Source of the DNA: Streptomyces regalis
GTDB taxonomy: Bacteria > Actinomycetota > Actinomycetes > Streptomycetales > Streptomycetaceae
Direction: 5' to 3'
Length of the DNA: 39,568 bases
NCBI RefSeq assembly: GCF_001509475.1
Contig: NZ_LLZG01000409.1
Coordinates: 1-39,568 of the forward strand
The translations under genes and the position numbers were made by a program. Below are positions 1 to 8,062 of the stretch, piece by piece. How positions within the stretch are numbered: position 1 is the stretch's first letter; every line of letters begins with the position of its first letter. The notes below the pieces were generated by a model. That model saw only the letters and a list, made by a program, of their open reading frames with translations, did not search any database and was not told the DNA's origin.

Positions 1-139
1 GCACCGCGCGCTCACGAAGCTCAGCAGGGTAGGGGGACGGACGTGCCATGACTCGATCCTCTCAGGGAATCGAGCCTCCATCAGACCCGGAGCGGTTCAA
101 GACGACCCGCCGGACGAATGGAGCACGCACGAGCGGCTG

Positions 140-1993
140 GTGTGGGAGGCGTATCGGTTCGGCGAGTGGTGTGAGGGCGTTCCCGAGGTGCGCGGTAGTG
201 CCCTCCGCTACCTTCTGATCGCCGCACCCTCGCCCCACCCCGGTTGCCAGGCCCGCCTGCGGCTGCGTGGAGCGCGCGTTACCGGAGAGTTGGACCTTGC
301 CGAGGTCACGGTCGTCGGCTCGGTCCGCCTAGACCGGTGCCGCTTCGACGCCACTCTTCGCCTCGACAACGCGCACTTCGACGCAGCCTTGGAGCTGAGC
401 GCCTGCACGATGCCCGGGCTGAGTCTGGTCGGTGCCCGCGTAGCCCAGGAGTGCGGGATCACCGCTTGTACCGTCACCGGCACAGTGGACCTGCGCTCCC
501 TCACTGTCGGAAACCGGCTGTCTCTGAACGACACCGCCGTACGCCCAACCCATGGCGAGGCCGCGCTCGACGCGCAGTCTGTCGAGGTGGGTGAGGACTT
601 CTGGGCGTCGGGCCTCGACTGCGCCGGCACGGTGTTCCTGAACAGCGCCCGGATACAAGACGTCCTTGCCTTCCGAGGTACCCGCATCCGTGGCGACGCG
701 GGCCTCCAGGCCCCCGAGTTGGCTGTGGGCGGCGGTCTGTTCCTCGACTCCGGCTTCTCGGGCACCGGGCAGGTCAATCTCTACGGGGCCTCCATCGGCG
801 GAACCGTCAGGATGGACGACTGCCGCCTGGACGGACCGGGTTCTGGCCCAGGTACACACGCCCTGAACCTGTCCTGTGCGGAGATAGGCGGTGACATCTG
901 GGCCGGACGCGGTCTGGTCGTAAACGGCCCCGTCATTATCCAGGACACCTCGGTGCGCGGCAGTGTGGTCCTCAAGGGGGCCCGATTCGACGTCTCGTCC
1001 AGCGTGCCGACCGCGGATGCCGCTCTAAACGCCCCCCGACTGCGCGTCGGCGGCGACATCGACTGCCGGGACAGACTCGTCGGACACGGCATGATCGACC
1101 TACGTGACTCCCATATCGGTGGCTCCCTCCTGTTCCAAGGCGCCGAACTGACCGCCCTCAACGACCAACCAGCCCTGTGCGCCAACGGAGTTGAGACCGG
1201 CGGTGTGATCCGTCTGTCTAACGGCTTCACCGCGCACGGCAGGATCTCCCTCATCAGCGTCACGGTCCGCAGCCGTGTCAGCCTCGATGACGCTGTACTC
1301 GACACACCTGCGGGCGAGTCGGCCCTGAGCTTTATTGCATCCTCCACGGCCTCCCTCGCGCTTCGCCTGCGCGAGGCCCCGGCGGGCGTGATCGATCTAC
1401 GCCACAGCAGAATCGGGTTGCTGGAGGACATCCCTGCCGCCTGGCCCACTGGACTGGTCCTCGACGGCGCCATTTACGACAGCCTGCACCCCGCGCTCCC
1501 GGCTCGGGCACGCCTGCCCTGGCTGGGCCGTGACCCTGCCGGGTTCGTGCCCCAGCCGTACGAGCAGCTCGCCGCCACCTATCAGCGCCAGGGCCAGGAC
1601 GCCGATGCCCGAGCCGTCTTGGTCGCAAAGCATCGCCGTATGCGGCGCGCGCTGTCTCCCCCTGCCAGGTTGTGGAGCCTGCTCCAGGACGGGACGGTGG
1701 GCTACGGCTACCGCCCTCTGCGTGCCGTGTGGCTGCTGCTGTGTCTCCTGGCCGCCGGAACGGCTCTATTCACCGCCTTGCCACCCACCGCTGTGGGCGA
1801 CGGCAAGCCACCGCCTTTCCAGCCCGCGATCTACACGCTCGACCTGCTGCTGCCCCTCGTCGATCTGGGGCAGGAACGCTCCTACGCTCCGACCGGCATC
1901 ATGCAGTGGAGCACCGTTGCACTGATCGGCATGGGCTGGCTCCTGGCCACGACGGTCGCAGCAGGAGCCAGCCGGGTACTGCGCCGGGCATAG
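140..1993 (+). CDS. beta-helix repeat protein with C-terminal membrane segments
   Basis: No enzymatic function can be named. Most of the protein is a long series of short hydrophobic/polar repeats (pattern like G-x-V-x-L-x-x-A-x-I), as expected of a pentapeptide-like or right-handed beta-helix fold. The last ~100 residues hold two hydrophobic segments, one after GYGYRPLRAV and one near the C-terminus, so it is probably a membrane protein. Similar Streptomyces proteins are often labelled membrane-associated oxidoreductase, but I see no redox motif. GTG 140 is the first start codon in this frame, yet the frame is open to the window edge and the codons just before it (DDPPDEWSTHERL) look coding. 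The family usually has such residues before the conserved W-E-A-Y/F-R segment, so the true start probably lies further upstream or was lost by a frameshift. Confidence 0.8.
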   Translation: MWEAYRFGEWCEGVPEVRGSALRYLLIAAPSPHPGCQARLRLRGARVTGELDLAEVTVVGSVRLDRCRFDATLRLDNAHFDAALELSACTMPGLSLVGARVAQECGITACTVTGTVDLRSLTVGNRLSLNDTAVRPTHGEAALDAQSVEVGEDFWASGLDCAGTVFLNSARIQDVLAFRGTRIRGDAGLQAPELAVGGGLFLDSGFSGTGQVNLYGASIGGTVRMDDCRLDGPGSGPGTHALNLSCAEIGGDIWAGRGLVVNGPVIIQDTSVRGSVVLKGARFDVSSSVPTADAALNAPRLRVGGDIDCRDRLVGHGMIDLRDSHIGGSLLFQGAELTALNDQPALCANGVETGGVIRLSNGFTAHGRISLISVTVRSRVSLDDAVLDTPAGESALSFIASSTASLALRLREAPAGVIDLRHSRIGLLEDIPAAWPTGLVLDGAIYDSLHPALPARARLPWLGRDPAGFVPQPYEQLAATYQRQGQDADARAVLVAKHRRMRRALSPPARLWSLLQDGTVGYGYRPLRAVWLLLCLLAAGTALFTALPPTAVGDGKPPPFQPAIYTLDLLLPLVDLGQERSYAPTGIMQWSTVALIGMGWLLATTVAAGASRVLRRA

Positions 1994-2200
1994 AACCCAG
2001 TCCTCCGATTGCGGTCGCAGATCCACAACGAATACGCCGCAAGCATCCATTAGCCTCCGGCGTCGAGCTGAGCCGTCACCAGACGTCGGCCATAGCCCTT
2101 CCAGTTGGTTGTGCCCTTCTCGGTGACTCCTCAGCCCGACGACGTAGCGCGCAGCCTGGTTCTGGCCTAGTCGTCACGCAAGCGCGGTCACAACCCCACA

Positions 2201-2422
2201 GTTGGCCAATGAGCACGGGACTTCGGCCACACGGTGCTCCATGCCGCCCAGCCGTACGCCGGTCAACTCGCCGCCGCCGAATCCAGCTAGTCGGAGGGCG
2301 GAGGCGGCGTCCGGCTCAGCTGCGGTGAGGGACCCGCCGCGACCATCAACGACGCCATGAGCCTTCAGGTCGCCGAGATCCTCGACACCGCCGCCGTCCT
2401 CCGTATCGAACCCGCCGGGTGA
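2201..2422 (+). pseudogene. decayed coding remnant, unknown family
   Basis: On the plus strand two short stretches read like protein: one with VLHAAQPYAGQLAAA, then an in-frame-type interruption, then one with TINDAMSLQVAEILDTAAVL ending at a TGA near 2422. Codon choice is normal for the organism but there is no start and a stop lies in the middle. I do not recognise the family. The rest of the 1994-2709 gap shows no intact gene. Confidence 0.3.
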
Positions 2423-2525
2423 CGGTACGGCTTGGCCCTTGAGCAAGGGCTCCCCGCGGTCCGTACCAGGGTGCCGGTCGCGCGGGGACAGTGCCGAGAG
2501 GGCTGAGGTGCTGAGGGCTGGGAAC

Positions 2526-2691
2526 CCGTGGGCGTCGCCTGCTCAGCTTCGGCGTGCATCTGTTCGGACAGGCGGTGCATCACCGGCTCGGCGACGGCGA
2601 GTTCTTCCAGTTCCTCGTGCGCCATCTGGAGCTGCTGGCTCGGCCTCTCCACCAGCACTTCCAGCTCGGCCCGCCACGCGGCGATCCCCCC
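2526..2691 (-). pseudogene. coiled-coil remnant of a transposon-associated protein
   Basis: The minus strand encodes a helical, Glu-rich stretch (RAELEVLVERPSQQLQMAHE followed by ELEELAVAEPVMHRLSEQ). Its rhythm resembles the N-terminal coiled coil of small helix-turn-helix proteins that accompany Streptomyces transposases; another such fragment lies at 38128. No start codon with a ribosome binding site is seen and the downstream part becomes low-complexity, so I treat it as a remnant. The family link is inference. Confidence 0.35.
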
Positions 2692-2709
2692 TCGGCATAA
2701 TCGCTGGGC

Positions 2710-3303
2710 ATGGATGAGGGGGCGGCGGCCATCTGGGCCGCGGGGATCGGTGTCGGCGGAGTTGTCGTCACAGCAGCAGCCGGCTGGTTCTCTTCGATCA
2801 GGACTGGTAGGGCACAGGTTGATGCGGCTCTAGCTGGTGTTAATGCACAGGCGGAGGTGCAGCGGCAGGAAGCGGTCTGGCAAGCCCGGAGAGATGCCTA
2901 CGCTTCGTTCCTCGGGCAGATCGAAGTGATGAAGCGGGCCATAGCGCACATGCAGGCTACGGCTGGTATGTACGAGGAAGGCCTGGGCAGGTCTGGAGCG
3001 GATCTCACTGCTGCCAAGGAGGCGATGGCGCGCACTTTCGAGGTCTTGTGGTTTCGCGAGTCCGCTCTGCGGTTGTCCGTCGATACCGATGAAGCGGATC
3101 GGGCCGAGGCATTGATGGTGTTGGCGAGGCGCGCAATGGAGCATGCTGAGGACTTCGCCGATGCGGCGTGGTCAGCGCAAAGAGGCCCTTACGAACCGGG
3201 ACGCCGTTTGGACGCGGCGATGAGGGAACTCCATGGCGGCGTGCTTGAGTGGACCCGCACGGCTCGACGAAACCTCGAAGGGGGAGCCCAAGCCACCGAT
3301 TGA
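2710..3303 (+). CDS. small membrane-anchored helical protein, function unknown
   Basis: This 197-residue protein starts with one hydrophobic segment (roughly residues 7-28, AIWAAGIGVGGVVVTAAAGW), followed by a charged, mainly helical domain with the pattern RTGRAQVDAALAG and many Ala/Glu/Arg heptad-like positions. The layout fits a single-pass membrane protein with a cytoplasmic coiled-coil domain, a common uncharacterised type in Streptomyces. There is no good ribosome binding site before ATG 2710, but CATAAT lies about ten bases upstream (2695-2700), so leaderless translation is possible. It stands alone between decayed sequences. Confidence 0.75.
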   Translation: MDEGAAAIWAAGIGVGGVVVTAAAGWFSSIRTGRAQVDAALAGVNAQAEVQRQEAVWQARRDAYASFLGQIEVMKRAIAHMQATAGMYEEGLGRSGADLTAAKEAMARTFEVLWFRESALRLSVDTDEADRAEALMVLARRAMEHAEDFADAAWSAQRGPYEPGRRLDAAMRELHGGVLEWTRTARRNLEGGAQATD

Positions 3304-3521
3304 GGGCAGAGTTGTTCACCGAGAACCTGGCACCTGCCCTGACCTGGGGTCATGCCGCGTTGCGTGGCGACGTTCGGTCGTCGAGTGCCTAGATGTCGGC
3401 GACGGCCTACGACTGTCGTGGGGAGACTCAGGGGCGCGGAGAGGGTCTGATCCTGCTTTCGCTGAGGGGCGTGTGCAGGAGCCTCTCCGCTTCCCTGAGA
3501 CTGTCGCTTTCGTGATCGGCA
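3304..3521. other. intergenic, nothing recognised
   Basis: No open frame with coding character is visible on either strand between the 197-residue gene and the hairpin at 3522. The two flanking genes converge here. Confidence 0.5.
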
Positions 3522-3544
3522 CTCCCCGGAAGGCACGCGGGGAG
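3522..3544 (-). terminator. hairpin after the 54-residue minus-strand ORF
   Basis: CTCCCCG and CGGGGAG form a 7-bp stem around a nine-base loop. It lies 12 bases past the stop codon of the small minus-strand ORF (3557) and could end its transcript. There is no clear T-run, as is usual in Streptomyces. Confidence 0.4.
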
Positions 3545-3556
3545 GCGGTCGCCCTG

Positions 3557-3721
3557 TCAGCAGTTGAGCGATGTCCCCGCCGCGCAATCTGCGATCTTGT
3601 CGGCGGCGTCCCAGACGGCGGCGTTATTGGCGTTCGTCTCGATCTGGTCCTTGGCGGTCTGTGCCGTGGCCCGAGTTTCGGCGCTGAAGCAGTCCGGGTT
3701 TTGGAGCACCACGTTCACCAT
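3557..3721 (-). CDS. short ORF, 54 residues, possible 3' gene remnant
   Basis: The minus strand from ATG 3721 to TGA 3557 reads as ordinary protein: MVNVVLQNPDCFSAETRATA, then a helical stretch with QTAKDQIETNANN and a tail with DKIADCAAGTSLNC. Three cysteines are present. It lies in the same frame as, and 129 bases downstream of, the secreted protein gene ending at 3851. No strong ribosome binding site precedes the ATG, so this may be a small coding gene or the 3' end of a decayed one. A hairpin follows the stop. I do not recognise the family. Confidence 0.45.
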   Translation of the reverse strand: MVNVVLQNPDCFSAETRATAQTAKDQIETNANNAAVWDAADKIADCAAGTSLNC

Positions 3722-3850
3722 GGTCGGCGTCCGCTGAGTCCGGTTGGCCTCTGGGAGCGATGGACGCGATCCACTGGGCAGGCGGTCGCTGGATCCCCTT
3801 GTTCCAAGGGCGCGCCCGTGGATACGGCAGGCTCCCCGGCGGCTGCCGTG

Positions 3851-4849
3851 TCATCGCCTCGCCAGGGCCCCCACATTGAGCACGAAACTGGAGTTAAGGC
3901 CGTCGCGCCGTACAACACCGCTCATGATCGACGCCTGTTCTTTCCCGTCGCTCGCTACCTGCCAGAAGTCGACGGTGACGGTTTCGCCGGGCCGTTGGCA
4001 GACCTGTCCGGGCGGGTTCAGCTCCGCAGTGTTCCCCCGCACCGCCAGGGTCCACCGGCACCCGTCCGCGGTCCGGGCGACGACCGCGCGGTCCGGCTTC
4101 ACCGTCATGGCAACGAGGCCGCGCTGATGCGCTTGGCTGACCTGCATCGAACCGTCCGGTCCGACCGATCGATACGTGACCATGTTGATCAACCGCGAGC
4201 GGTCCGCAGGGACGTACGCCCACCGGCCGGTGAATCGCTTCGCCACTTTGCCCCAAGGCTCTGGCTCGACCTTGGTGCGGGCGCCGCGGTCCAGTACGAA
4301 GGCGTAGTCGCCGTTCGGCCCGTGGCTTACGCCCGCGATGGTCTCTTTCTCGTGCCTGCCCGAGACGGTCACCGACCAGCGGGTCAGGGTGTAGCCCGAG
4401 TTGATCACGCGATTGAAACAGTGCTGGGAGGGAGGATCGAGCTGGAGGGAGTCCGACTGCGCCTTGAACCGGTACGTGCAGCCTCGATCGGTCCGCCCCA
4501 CGATCCTTCCGTCGGACTCCTTCGAGAACAAGATCCAGCCGATCTGGGGGATCTGCACCGCGGAGCCTGGCGTCGAACCCGGGACGGGGCTCGGACAGTC
4601 CGGCTGCGCGGCCGGACACCTGAGTTCCGCGATGTTCCTCATGCTCTCGCGGTTCGGCTGATCGTAGTTCCACACCCCCAGGTACTTGCCCAGGTTCCAT
4701 CCCGTGTCGGTTGCGGCGTCGGCCGGTTCGGGCTGGACGGCGCCGGGGACACCCCACCCGGCCACGCCGAGGGCCAGCACCGCGGTCACCGACAACAGCC
4801 GTGATGGCGACCGACGCCCCAGCGTCTTGTGGTGAAGGTGGGACGACAT
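3851..4849 (-). CDS. secreted protein with two tandem copies of one domain
   Basis: This 332-residue protein begins with a basic stretch and hydrophobic core (LLSVTAVLALGVAGWG) ending near ADAATD, a standard Sec signal peptide. The mature part is an internal duplication. Copy 1 runs from about GKYLGVWNYDQ and copy 2 from AKRFTGRWAYV. Both then show (I/V)V(G/A)RT..GC, a second Cys, a strand with V-T-V, and a closing FVL. Each copy therefore carries a probable disulphide pair and a small beta-rich fold; no function is known to me. The start at ATG 4849 is supported by GGAGGG just upstream; a longer frame to 5008 lacks this. A TGTCACA-type element at 4974-4980 and a strong hairpin lie in the leader, which suggests control by the ECF41 sigma factor encoded at 8280. 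Confidence 0.85.
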   Translation of the reverse strand: MSSHLHHKTLGRRSPSRLLSVTAVLALGVAGWGVPGAVQPEPADAATDTGWNLGKYLGVWNYDQPNRESMRNIAELRCPAAQPDCPSPVPGSTPGSAVQIPQIGWILFSKESDGRIVGRTDRGCTYRFKAQSDSLQLDPPSQHCFNRVINSGYTLTRWSVTVSGRHEKETIAGVSHGPNGDYAFVLDRGARTKVEPEPWGKVAKRFTGRWAYVPADRSRLINMVTYRSVGPDGSMQVSQAHQRGLVAMTVKPDRAVVARTADGCRWTLAVRGNTAELNPPGQVCQRPGETVTVDFWQVASDGKEQASIMSGVVRRDGLNSSFVLNVGALARR

Positions 4850-4872
4850 AAACCCTCCTGGAGTTGTGGGAG

Positions 4873-4913
4873 TCGGGTGGCCCGGGGTGGAATCACGCCC
4901 CCGGGCCACCCGA
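4873..4913. terminator. long GC-rich hairpin upstream of the secreted protein gene
   Basis: TCGGGTGGCCCGGG pairs perfectly with CCCGGGCCACCCGA over a 13-base loop. It sits 24 bases before the start of the minus-strand gene at 4849, within its predicted leader. It may be a terminator for transcripts entering from the right or a leader structure. Confidence 0.5.
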
Positions 4914-4948
4914 TTCGGGATGCTCGGCACACCCCGACTCGACACACA

Positions 4949-4980
4949 CCATGAGGAGGCACGTGGCCCCGCATGTGACA
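4949..4980 (-). promoter_or_regulatory. ECF41-type promoter element for the two-domain secreted protein
   Basis: On the minus strand TGTCACA (4980-4974) is followed after 17 bases by CCTCATGG. This matches the spacing and bases of the other three copies at 5867, 7019 and 8221. The element lies about 100 bases before the ATG at 4849. TGTCACA is the known -35 type of ECF41 sigma factors; assignment to this sigma factor is inference. Confidence 0.45.
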
Positions 4981-5027
4981 TCGGCCCGGCGAATGTGACC
5001 CACGTCATGCAAGGGACCCAGGGTGCC

Positions 5028-5227
5028 CATCCTCAGGTCATCCCCGGTGATCTCGGCGCCCTGGGCCACGCCGCGGATCTCGCCGTCCTGCTCGACGGCC
5101 GGAGTCCATGCGGCGGCCGACACCCGCAGTACCGCGTGGTGGACGGCGTCGGTGGTGGTCATGCCGGCCGAGTACGACAGCCACCGCCCTGCTGGGTGAG
5201 CCAGGCGACGCACTCGTGGGTGAACCG
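5028..5227 (-). pseudogene. IS1380-family transposase remnant
   Basis: The minus strand reads RRFTHECVAWLTQQGG and, after a frameshift near 5185, RWLSYSAGMTTTDAVHHAVL followed by AAWTPAVEQDGEIRG. This is the middle part of IS1380-type DDE transposases, where a similar WLSYS-G-M-TDAVH segment precedes SAWTPA-DADGE-RDGA. The rest of the transposase and both ends are missing. The stretch from 5228 to 5420 on the same strand shows no further recognisable sequence. Confidence 0.6.
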
Positions 5228-5420
5228 CCGTGCGGAGAGCGGTGGCAGTGGTACCGGTCCACCGGCGGGCAGCGCCGGTAGCCGGACAAGCCAGCTGGGT
5301 GCTGGGCAAGCCCTGCTCCCTGCGGCTTGCCCAACGACGTTCCGGCTGACCGTCGTCCACATGCTGCCCAGGAGGACGGTATCGGCCGGGAGCAACGCGA
5401 ACGGGTGACGCCGCCGCGCC

Positions 5421-5771
5421 CTACTTGTTGGCGTAGAGGTAGACGTAGGCGCCCTCGGCTTGGCAGTACCAGTCGCTCCACGTCCCGGCGTCCTGCCCAG
5501 CCGCCCCCTGCTTGAGACAGACGTACGCCTTGGTCCTGCTCGCTCCGTTCTTGTAGGGACCCCAGGTGCCCACCCGCCCCCATTTGGGGGCGCCGGTGAC
5601 GTGGGCGTCGAGCGGAGTCACCGTGGCGTGGTTCTCTTGGGGGGTGCCGGTGATACGGCTGTCCTGGGGGGTCACGCTGACGTGCTGGTCGGCTAATGCC
5701 GGCGCGGTGGCGGCGCCGATGAGTGCTGCGGTGAGTGTGCAGATCGCGAGGATGCGCTGATTGACGTTCAT
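5421..5771 (-). CDS. small secreted protein with two 18-residue repeats
   Basis: A 116-residue protein with a clear signal peptide (hydrophobic AICTLTAALIGAATAPALA, cleavage after ALA). Directly after it come two copies of an 18-residue unit: HVSVTPQDSRITGTPQEN and HATVTPLDAHVTGAPKWG. The rest (VGTWGPYKNGASRTKAYVC to the end) has two cysteines likely to form a disulphide, and many aromatic residues. It is probably an exported extracellular protein; the family is unknown to me. ATG 5771 is preceded by AGGAAGG at good distance, so the longer frame to 5843 is rejected. A TGTCACA-N16-CCTC element lies about 100 bases upstream, as for the other secreted protein nearby. Confidence 0.8.
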   Translation of the reverse strand: MNVNQRILAICTLTAALIGAATAPALADQHVSVTPQDSRITGTPQENHATVTPLDAHVTGAPKWGRVGTWGPYKNGASRTKAYVCLKQGAAGQDAGTWSDWYCQAEGAYVYLYANK

Positions 5772-5866
5772 GAGCCTTCCTATGCGGATCGCTGTGCCGT
5801 GGTGGTTGCCCGACGGCGAGGCTGACGGCCTGCCGTCCGGCATCGGATCTCCTTCGCTGCCGTATC

Positions 5867-5897
5867 CCTAGAGGGCTACGGGCGCCAGGGTGTGACA
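5867..5897 (-). promoter_or_regulatory. ECF41-type promoter element for the small secreted protein
   Basis: The minus strand shows TGTCACA (5897-5891), 16 bases, then CCTCTAGG. It agrees in both blocks with the element in front of the sigma factor gene (TGTCACA-N16-CCTCTAA). It points at the gene starting at 5771. Confidence 0.5.
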
Positions 5898-6161
5898 TAC
5901 GTGCCCGAAGAGGGTGATCCGTCGCTCGGGTAGGGGACGCGTCGGGCCGCGGCGTTTCCTTGGCCGGTGCGACAGCACCTTCTCGGTCGTGAGCTTGATA
6001 TGCGATGGACCGGGCGGTATCAGCGGCCGTACCCTCGGCCGGTCCCAGCCTTCACGCGTCCGAAGAGGTGGATTTGATGACGGTTCAGGTACGCGCGGCC
6101 CTCTCCCGCCGGCCGTTTTGCCCAGCCGCTCCGACCTCCCTGGACCGAAGGAACCCCCGCA

Positions 6162-6908
6162 GTGGATCTGCCACGTAGCTTCACCATCCGCGAGAGCAGC
6201 CATCGCCTCTGCAACCCGTTCACGAGCGAGAAACTGGCCATCCTGGGTCAGGCCATCAGCCCGTCGCCGGGCACCCGCGTGCTCGACCTCGCCTGCGGCA
6301 AGGGCGAAATGCTGTGCACCTGGGCCCGCGACCACGGTGTGGCCGGCACCGGGGTGGACATCAGCACCGCGTTCATCGACGCCGCCCGCGCGCGGGCCGT
6401 GGAGCTGGGGGTTGCCGATCGGGTCGGCTTCGTGCACGCGGACGCCTCGGGCCATGTCGCCGACGATCCCGTCGACATCGCTGCCTGCGTCGGCGCCACC
6501 TGGATCGGCTCTGGCGTGGCCGGTACCGTCGAACTCCTGCGGCGCAGTCTCGTTCCCGGCGGCATGATGCTGATCGGTGAACCGTACTGGCGCCGTGAGC
6601 CTCAGGACCAAGCCACCATCGAGGGCTGCCACATGGCCCGCAAGGACGACCTGCTCCCGCTGCCTGAACTGCTCGGACGGTTCAGCGCCCTGGGCTGTGA
6701 TGTCGTCGAGATGGTCCTTGCCGACCAGGACAGCTGGGACCGGTACGTTGCGGCACAGTGGCTCAACATCCGACGCTGGCTGGATGCGAACCCCGATGAC
6801 GAGCTCGCCGACGACATGCGTGCGGAACTCGCTGCGGCACCCGTCCAGCACGCCAGGTACCAGCGCGAATACCTCGGGTGGGGTGTGTTCGTACTGATGG
6901 ACCGCTGA
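6162..6908 (+). CDS. class I SAM-dependent methyltransferase
   Basis: A 248-residue protein of the Rossmann-fold methyltransferase type. Motif I is VLDLACGKGEM (about residues 40-50), followed by the acidic end of strand beta-2 (GTGVDIS) and the motif II/III region RVGFVHADASG. A later segment with GGMMLIGEPYW fits motif post-III. The substrate is not evident; the C-terminal half is acidic and aromatic, as in small-molecule methyltransferases. GTG 6162 is chosen because GAAGGAA lies about nine bases upstream and the conserved domain follows at once. The gene stands alone and is closed by a strong hairpin at 6920. No TGTCACA element precedes it, so it may not belong to the neighbouring sigma regulon. 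Confidence 0.85.
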   Translation: MDLPRSFTIRESSHRLCNPFTSEKLAILGQAISPSPGTRVLDLACGKGEMLCTWARDHGVAGTGVDISTAFIDAARARAVELGVADRVGFVHADASGHVADDPVDIAACVGATWIGSGVAGTVELLRRSLVPGGMMLIGEPYWRREPQDQATIEGCHMARKDDLLPLPELLGRFSALGCDVVEMVLADQDSWDRYVAAQWLNIRRWLDANPDDELADDMRAELAAAPVQHARYQREYLGWGVFVLMDR

Positions 6909-6919
6909 CACACCACTCC

Positions 6920-6953
6920 GGGTGAGCCCCGGCGCGCCTGCCGGGGCTCACCC
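6920..6953 (+). terminator. perfect 14-bp hairpin after the methyltransferase gene
   Basis: GGGTGAGCCCCGGC and GCCGGGGCTCACCC pair perfectly around a six-base loop, 11 bases after the stop codon at 6908. A strong intrinsic terminator of the Streptomyces type without a T-run. Confidence 0.8.
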
Positions 6954-7018
6954 GCGCCCCACCGCACCTCGCCGGACATGCCCAATAGGTGTGGTCCACG
7001 TCCCACCCGAGTGCGGGG

Positions 7019-7051
7019 TGTCACATTCGCCGCCGTCGGGCTCCTCTCATC
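7019..7051 (+). promoter_or_regulatory. ECF41-type promoter element for the NAD(P)-binding protein
   Basis: TGTCACA (7019-7025) is followed after 17 bases by CCTCTCAT. It lies about 85 bases before GTG 7133. ECF41 sigma factors are known to act on linked oxidoreductase, epimerase or carboxymuconolactone decarboxylase genes through such a -35 block. Confidence 0.55.
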
Positions 7052-7132
7052 TGGCAAGACCAGCCTGGACGACGACACCGTATGCACCCCCATGCCCGTC
7101 GGCAGAGTCGTCCGCAGGAGAGGGGAAACCAC

Positions 7133-7831
7133 GTGAAGCTCGTCATATTCGGGGCGAACGGACCGACCGGACGGCAGGCCACCCAGCAGGCGATCGCCGA
7201 AGGGCACACGGTCACCTCTGTCACCCGGCGCCCCGAGGAGTTCCCGCTGAGCGACCCGCGACTGCGGGTGGTCGGCGCGGATGTGCTCGCCCCCGCCGCC
7301 GTGGAGCGCGCCGTGGCCGGGCAGGAAGCGGTGATCTCGACGCTCGGGGTGCCGTACAGCCGAAACCCCGTCACGGTGTACTCCGAGGGCATCACCCACA
7401 TCACGCAGGCCATGACGAAGCACGACGTCCGACGCCTGGTCTGCGTGACCTCGACCATGCTCTTCGGCGTGCCGGCACCCGGCGAGACTCTCTTCTTCCG
7501 GAAGGTGCTCGAACCCTTCATCGCGCGCACCATCGGACGCACCGTGTACGACGACATGCGGCGCATGGAGGAGATCGTGCGCGACAGCGATCGCGCGTGG
7601 ACGATCATCCGCCCCGCCGGTCTCTTCGACACGGATGCCGTCAGCGACTACCAGGTCGCGACCTCGCGCCTGCCCGGCCGGTTCACCTCGCGCGCGGATC
7701 TGGGAAACGCGCTGCTGCGTGAGGCGGCCGGAGACCGCCATGTGGGCGCCTTCGTCGACGTCCGCACCACGGAAGGTGTTCCGAGCTTCCTCGATGTCAT
7801 CCGGAAGGAGGCGTTCGGCGGCAGGAAATGA
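7133..7831 (+). CDS. NmrA-like NAD(P)-binding oxidoreductase
   Basis: A 232-residue atypical short-chain dehydrogenase. The N-terminal VKLVIFGANGPTGRQATQQA carries the NmrA-type dinucleotide motif G-A-N-G-P-T-G. A strand with RVVGADVL and the segment AVISTLGVPYS follow, then VCVTSTMLFG and a YDDMRRMEEIV helix, as in YwnB/NmrA-like proteins that bind NAD(P) and often act as flavin reductases or redox sensors. GTG 7133 has GGAG about 15 bases upstream and begins exactly at the Rossmann strand; the longer frame to 6989 is not supported. A linked oxidoreductase or epimerase is the typical partner of an ECF41 sigma factor, and the promoter element upstream matches, so this is the likely direct target of the sigma factor at 8280. 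Confidence 0.85.
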   Translation: MKLVIFGANGPTGRQATQQAIAEGHTVTSVTRRPEEFPLSDPRLRVVGADVLAPAAVERAVAGQEAVISTLGVPYSRNPVTVYSEGITHITQAMTKHDVRRLVCVTSTMLFGVPAPGETLFFRKVLEPFIARTIGRTVYDDMRRMEEIVRDSDRAWTIIRPAGLFDTDAVSDYQVATSRLPGRFTSRADLGNALLREAAGDRHVGAFVDVRTTEGVPSFLDVIRKEAFGGRK

Positions 7832-7870
7832 ATCCGGATCCGACCGAGCCGCTCAAGGAGGGCCACGCTC

Positions 7871-8062
7871 ATGCCTGCAGACCGTTTCATCCTGCTGGAA
7901 CCGGGTGCCGCCAGGCCGGGGCGGATCCCGCTGCCGCCCGCATTCGCCGTCAAGGCGACGACCGACGACACCGAGGGGCGCTTGTCGCTGCTGGAGGTGA
8001 CCGTGTCCCGGCCGCCAGGCTCTTGGGCCGCATCCAGAGAGCCGGAGGGACACATGGCATGA
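7871..8062 (+). pseudogene. truncated cupin-domain gene
   Basis: ATG 7871 is preceded by AAGGAGG and reads MPADRFILLEPGAARPGRIP, then LPPAFAVKATTDDTEGRLSL and LEVTV. This is the N-terminal part of small cupin proteins, which normally continue with a strand and the metal-binding His cluster (pattern H-x-H-x-x-x-D/E). Here that part is absent: after LEVTV the frame runs into unrelated residues and stops at 8062. Text between 8063 and 8220 keeps codon bias but has no start and no His cluster, so the gene appears to have suffered an internal deletion. It lies between the oxidoreductase and the sigma factor genes. Confidence 0.6.

Noticed and set aside
3233..4804. 523-codon plus-strand open frame
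   Set aside because: Antisense to the two-domain secreted protein, which has a signal peptide, ribosome binding site and internal duplication.
4990..5010. A fifth TGTCACA-like word (minus strand GGTCACA)
   Set aside because: It differs at the first base and lacks a CCTC block at 16-17 bases.
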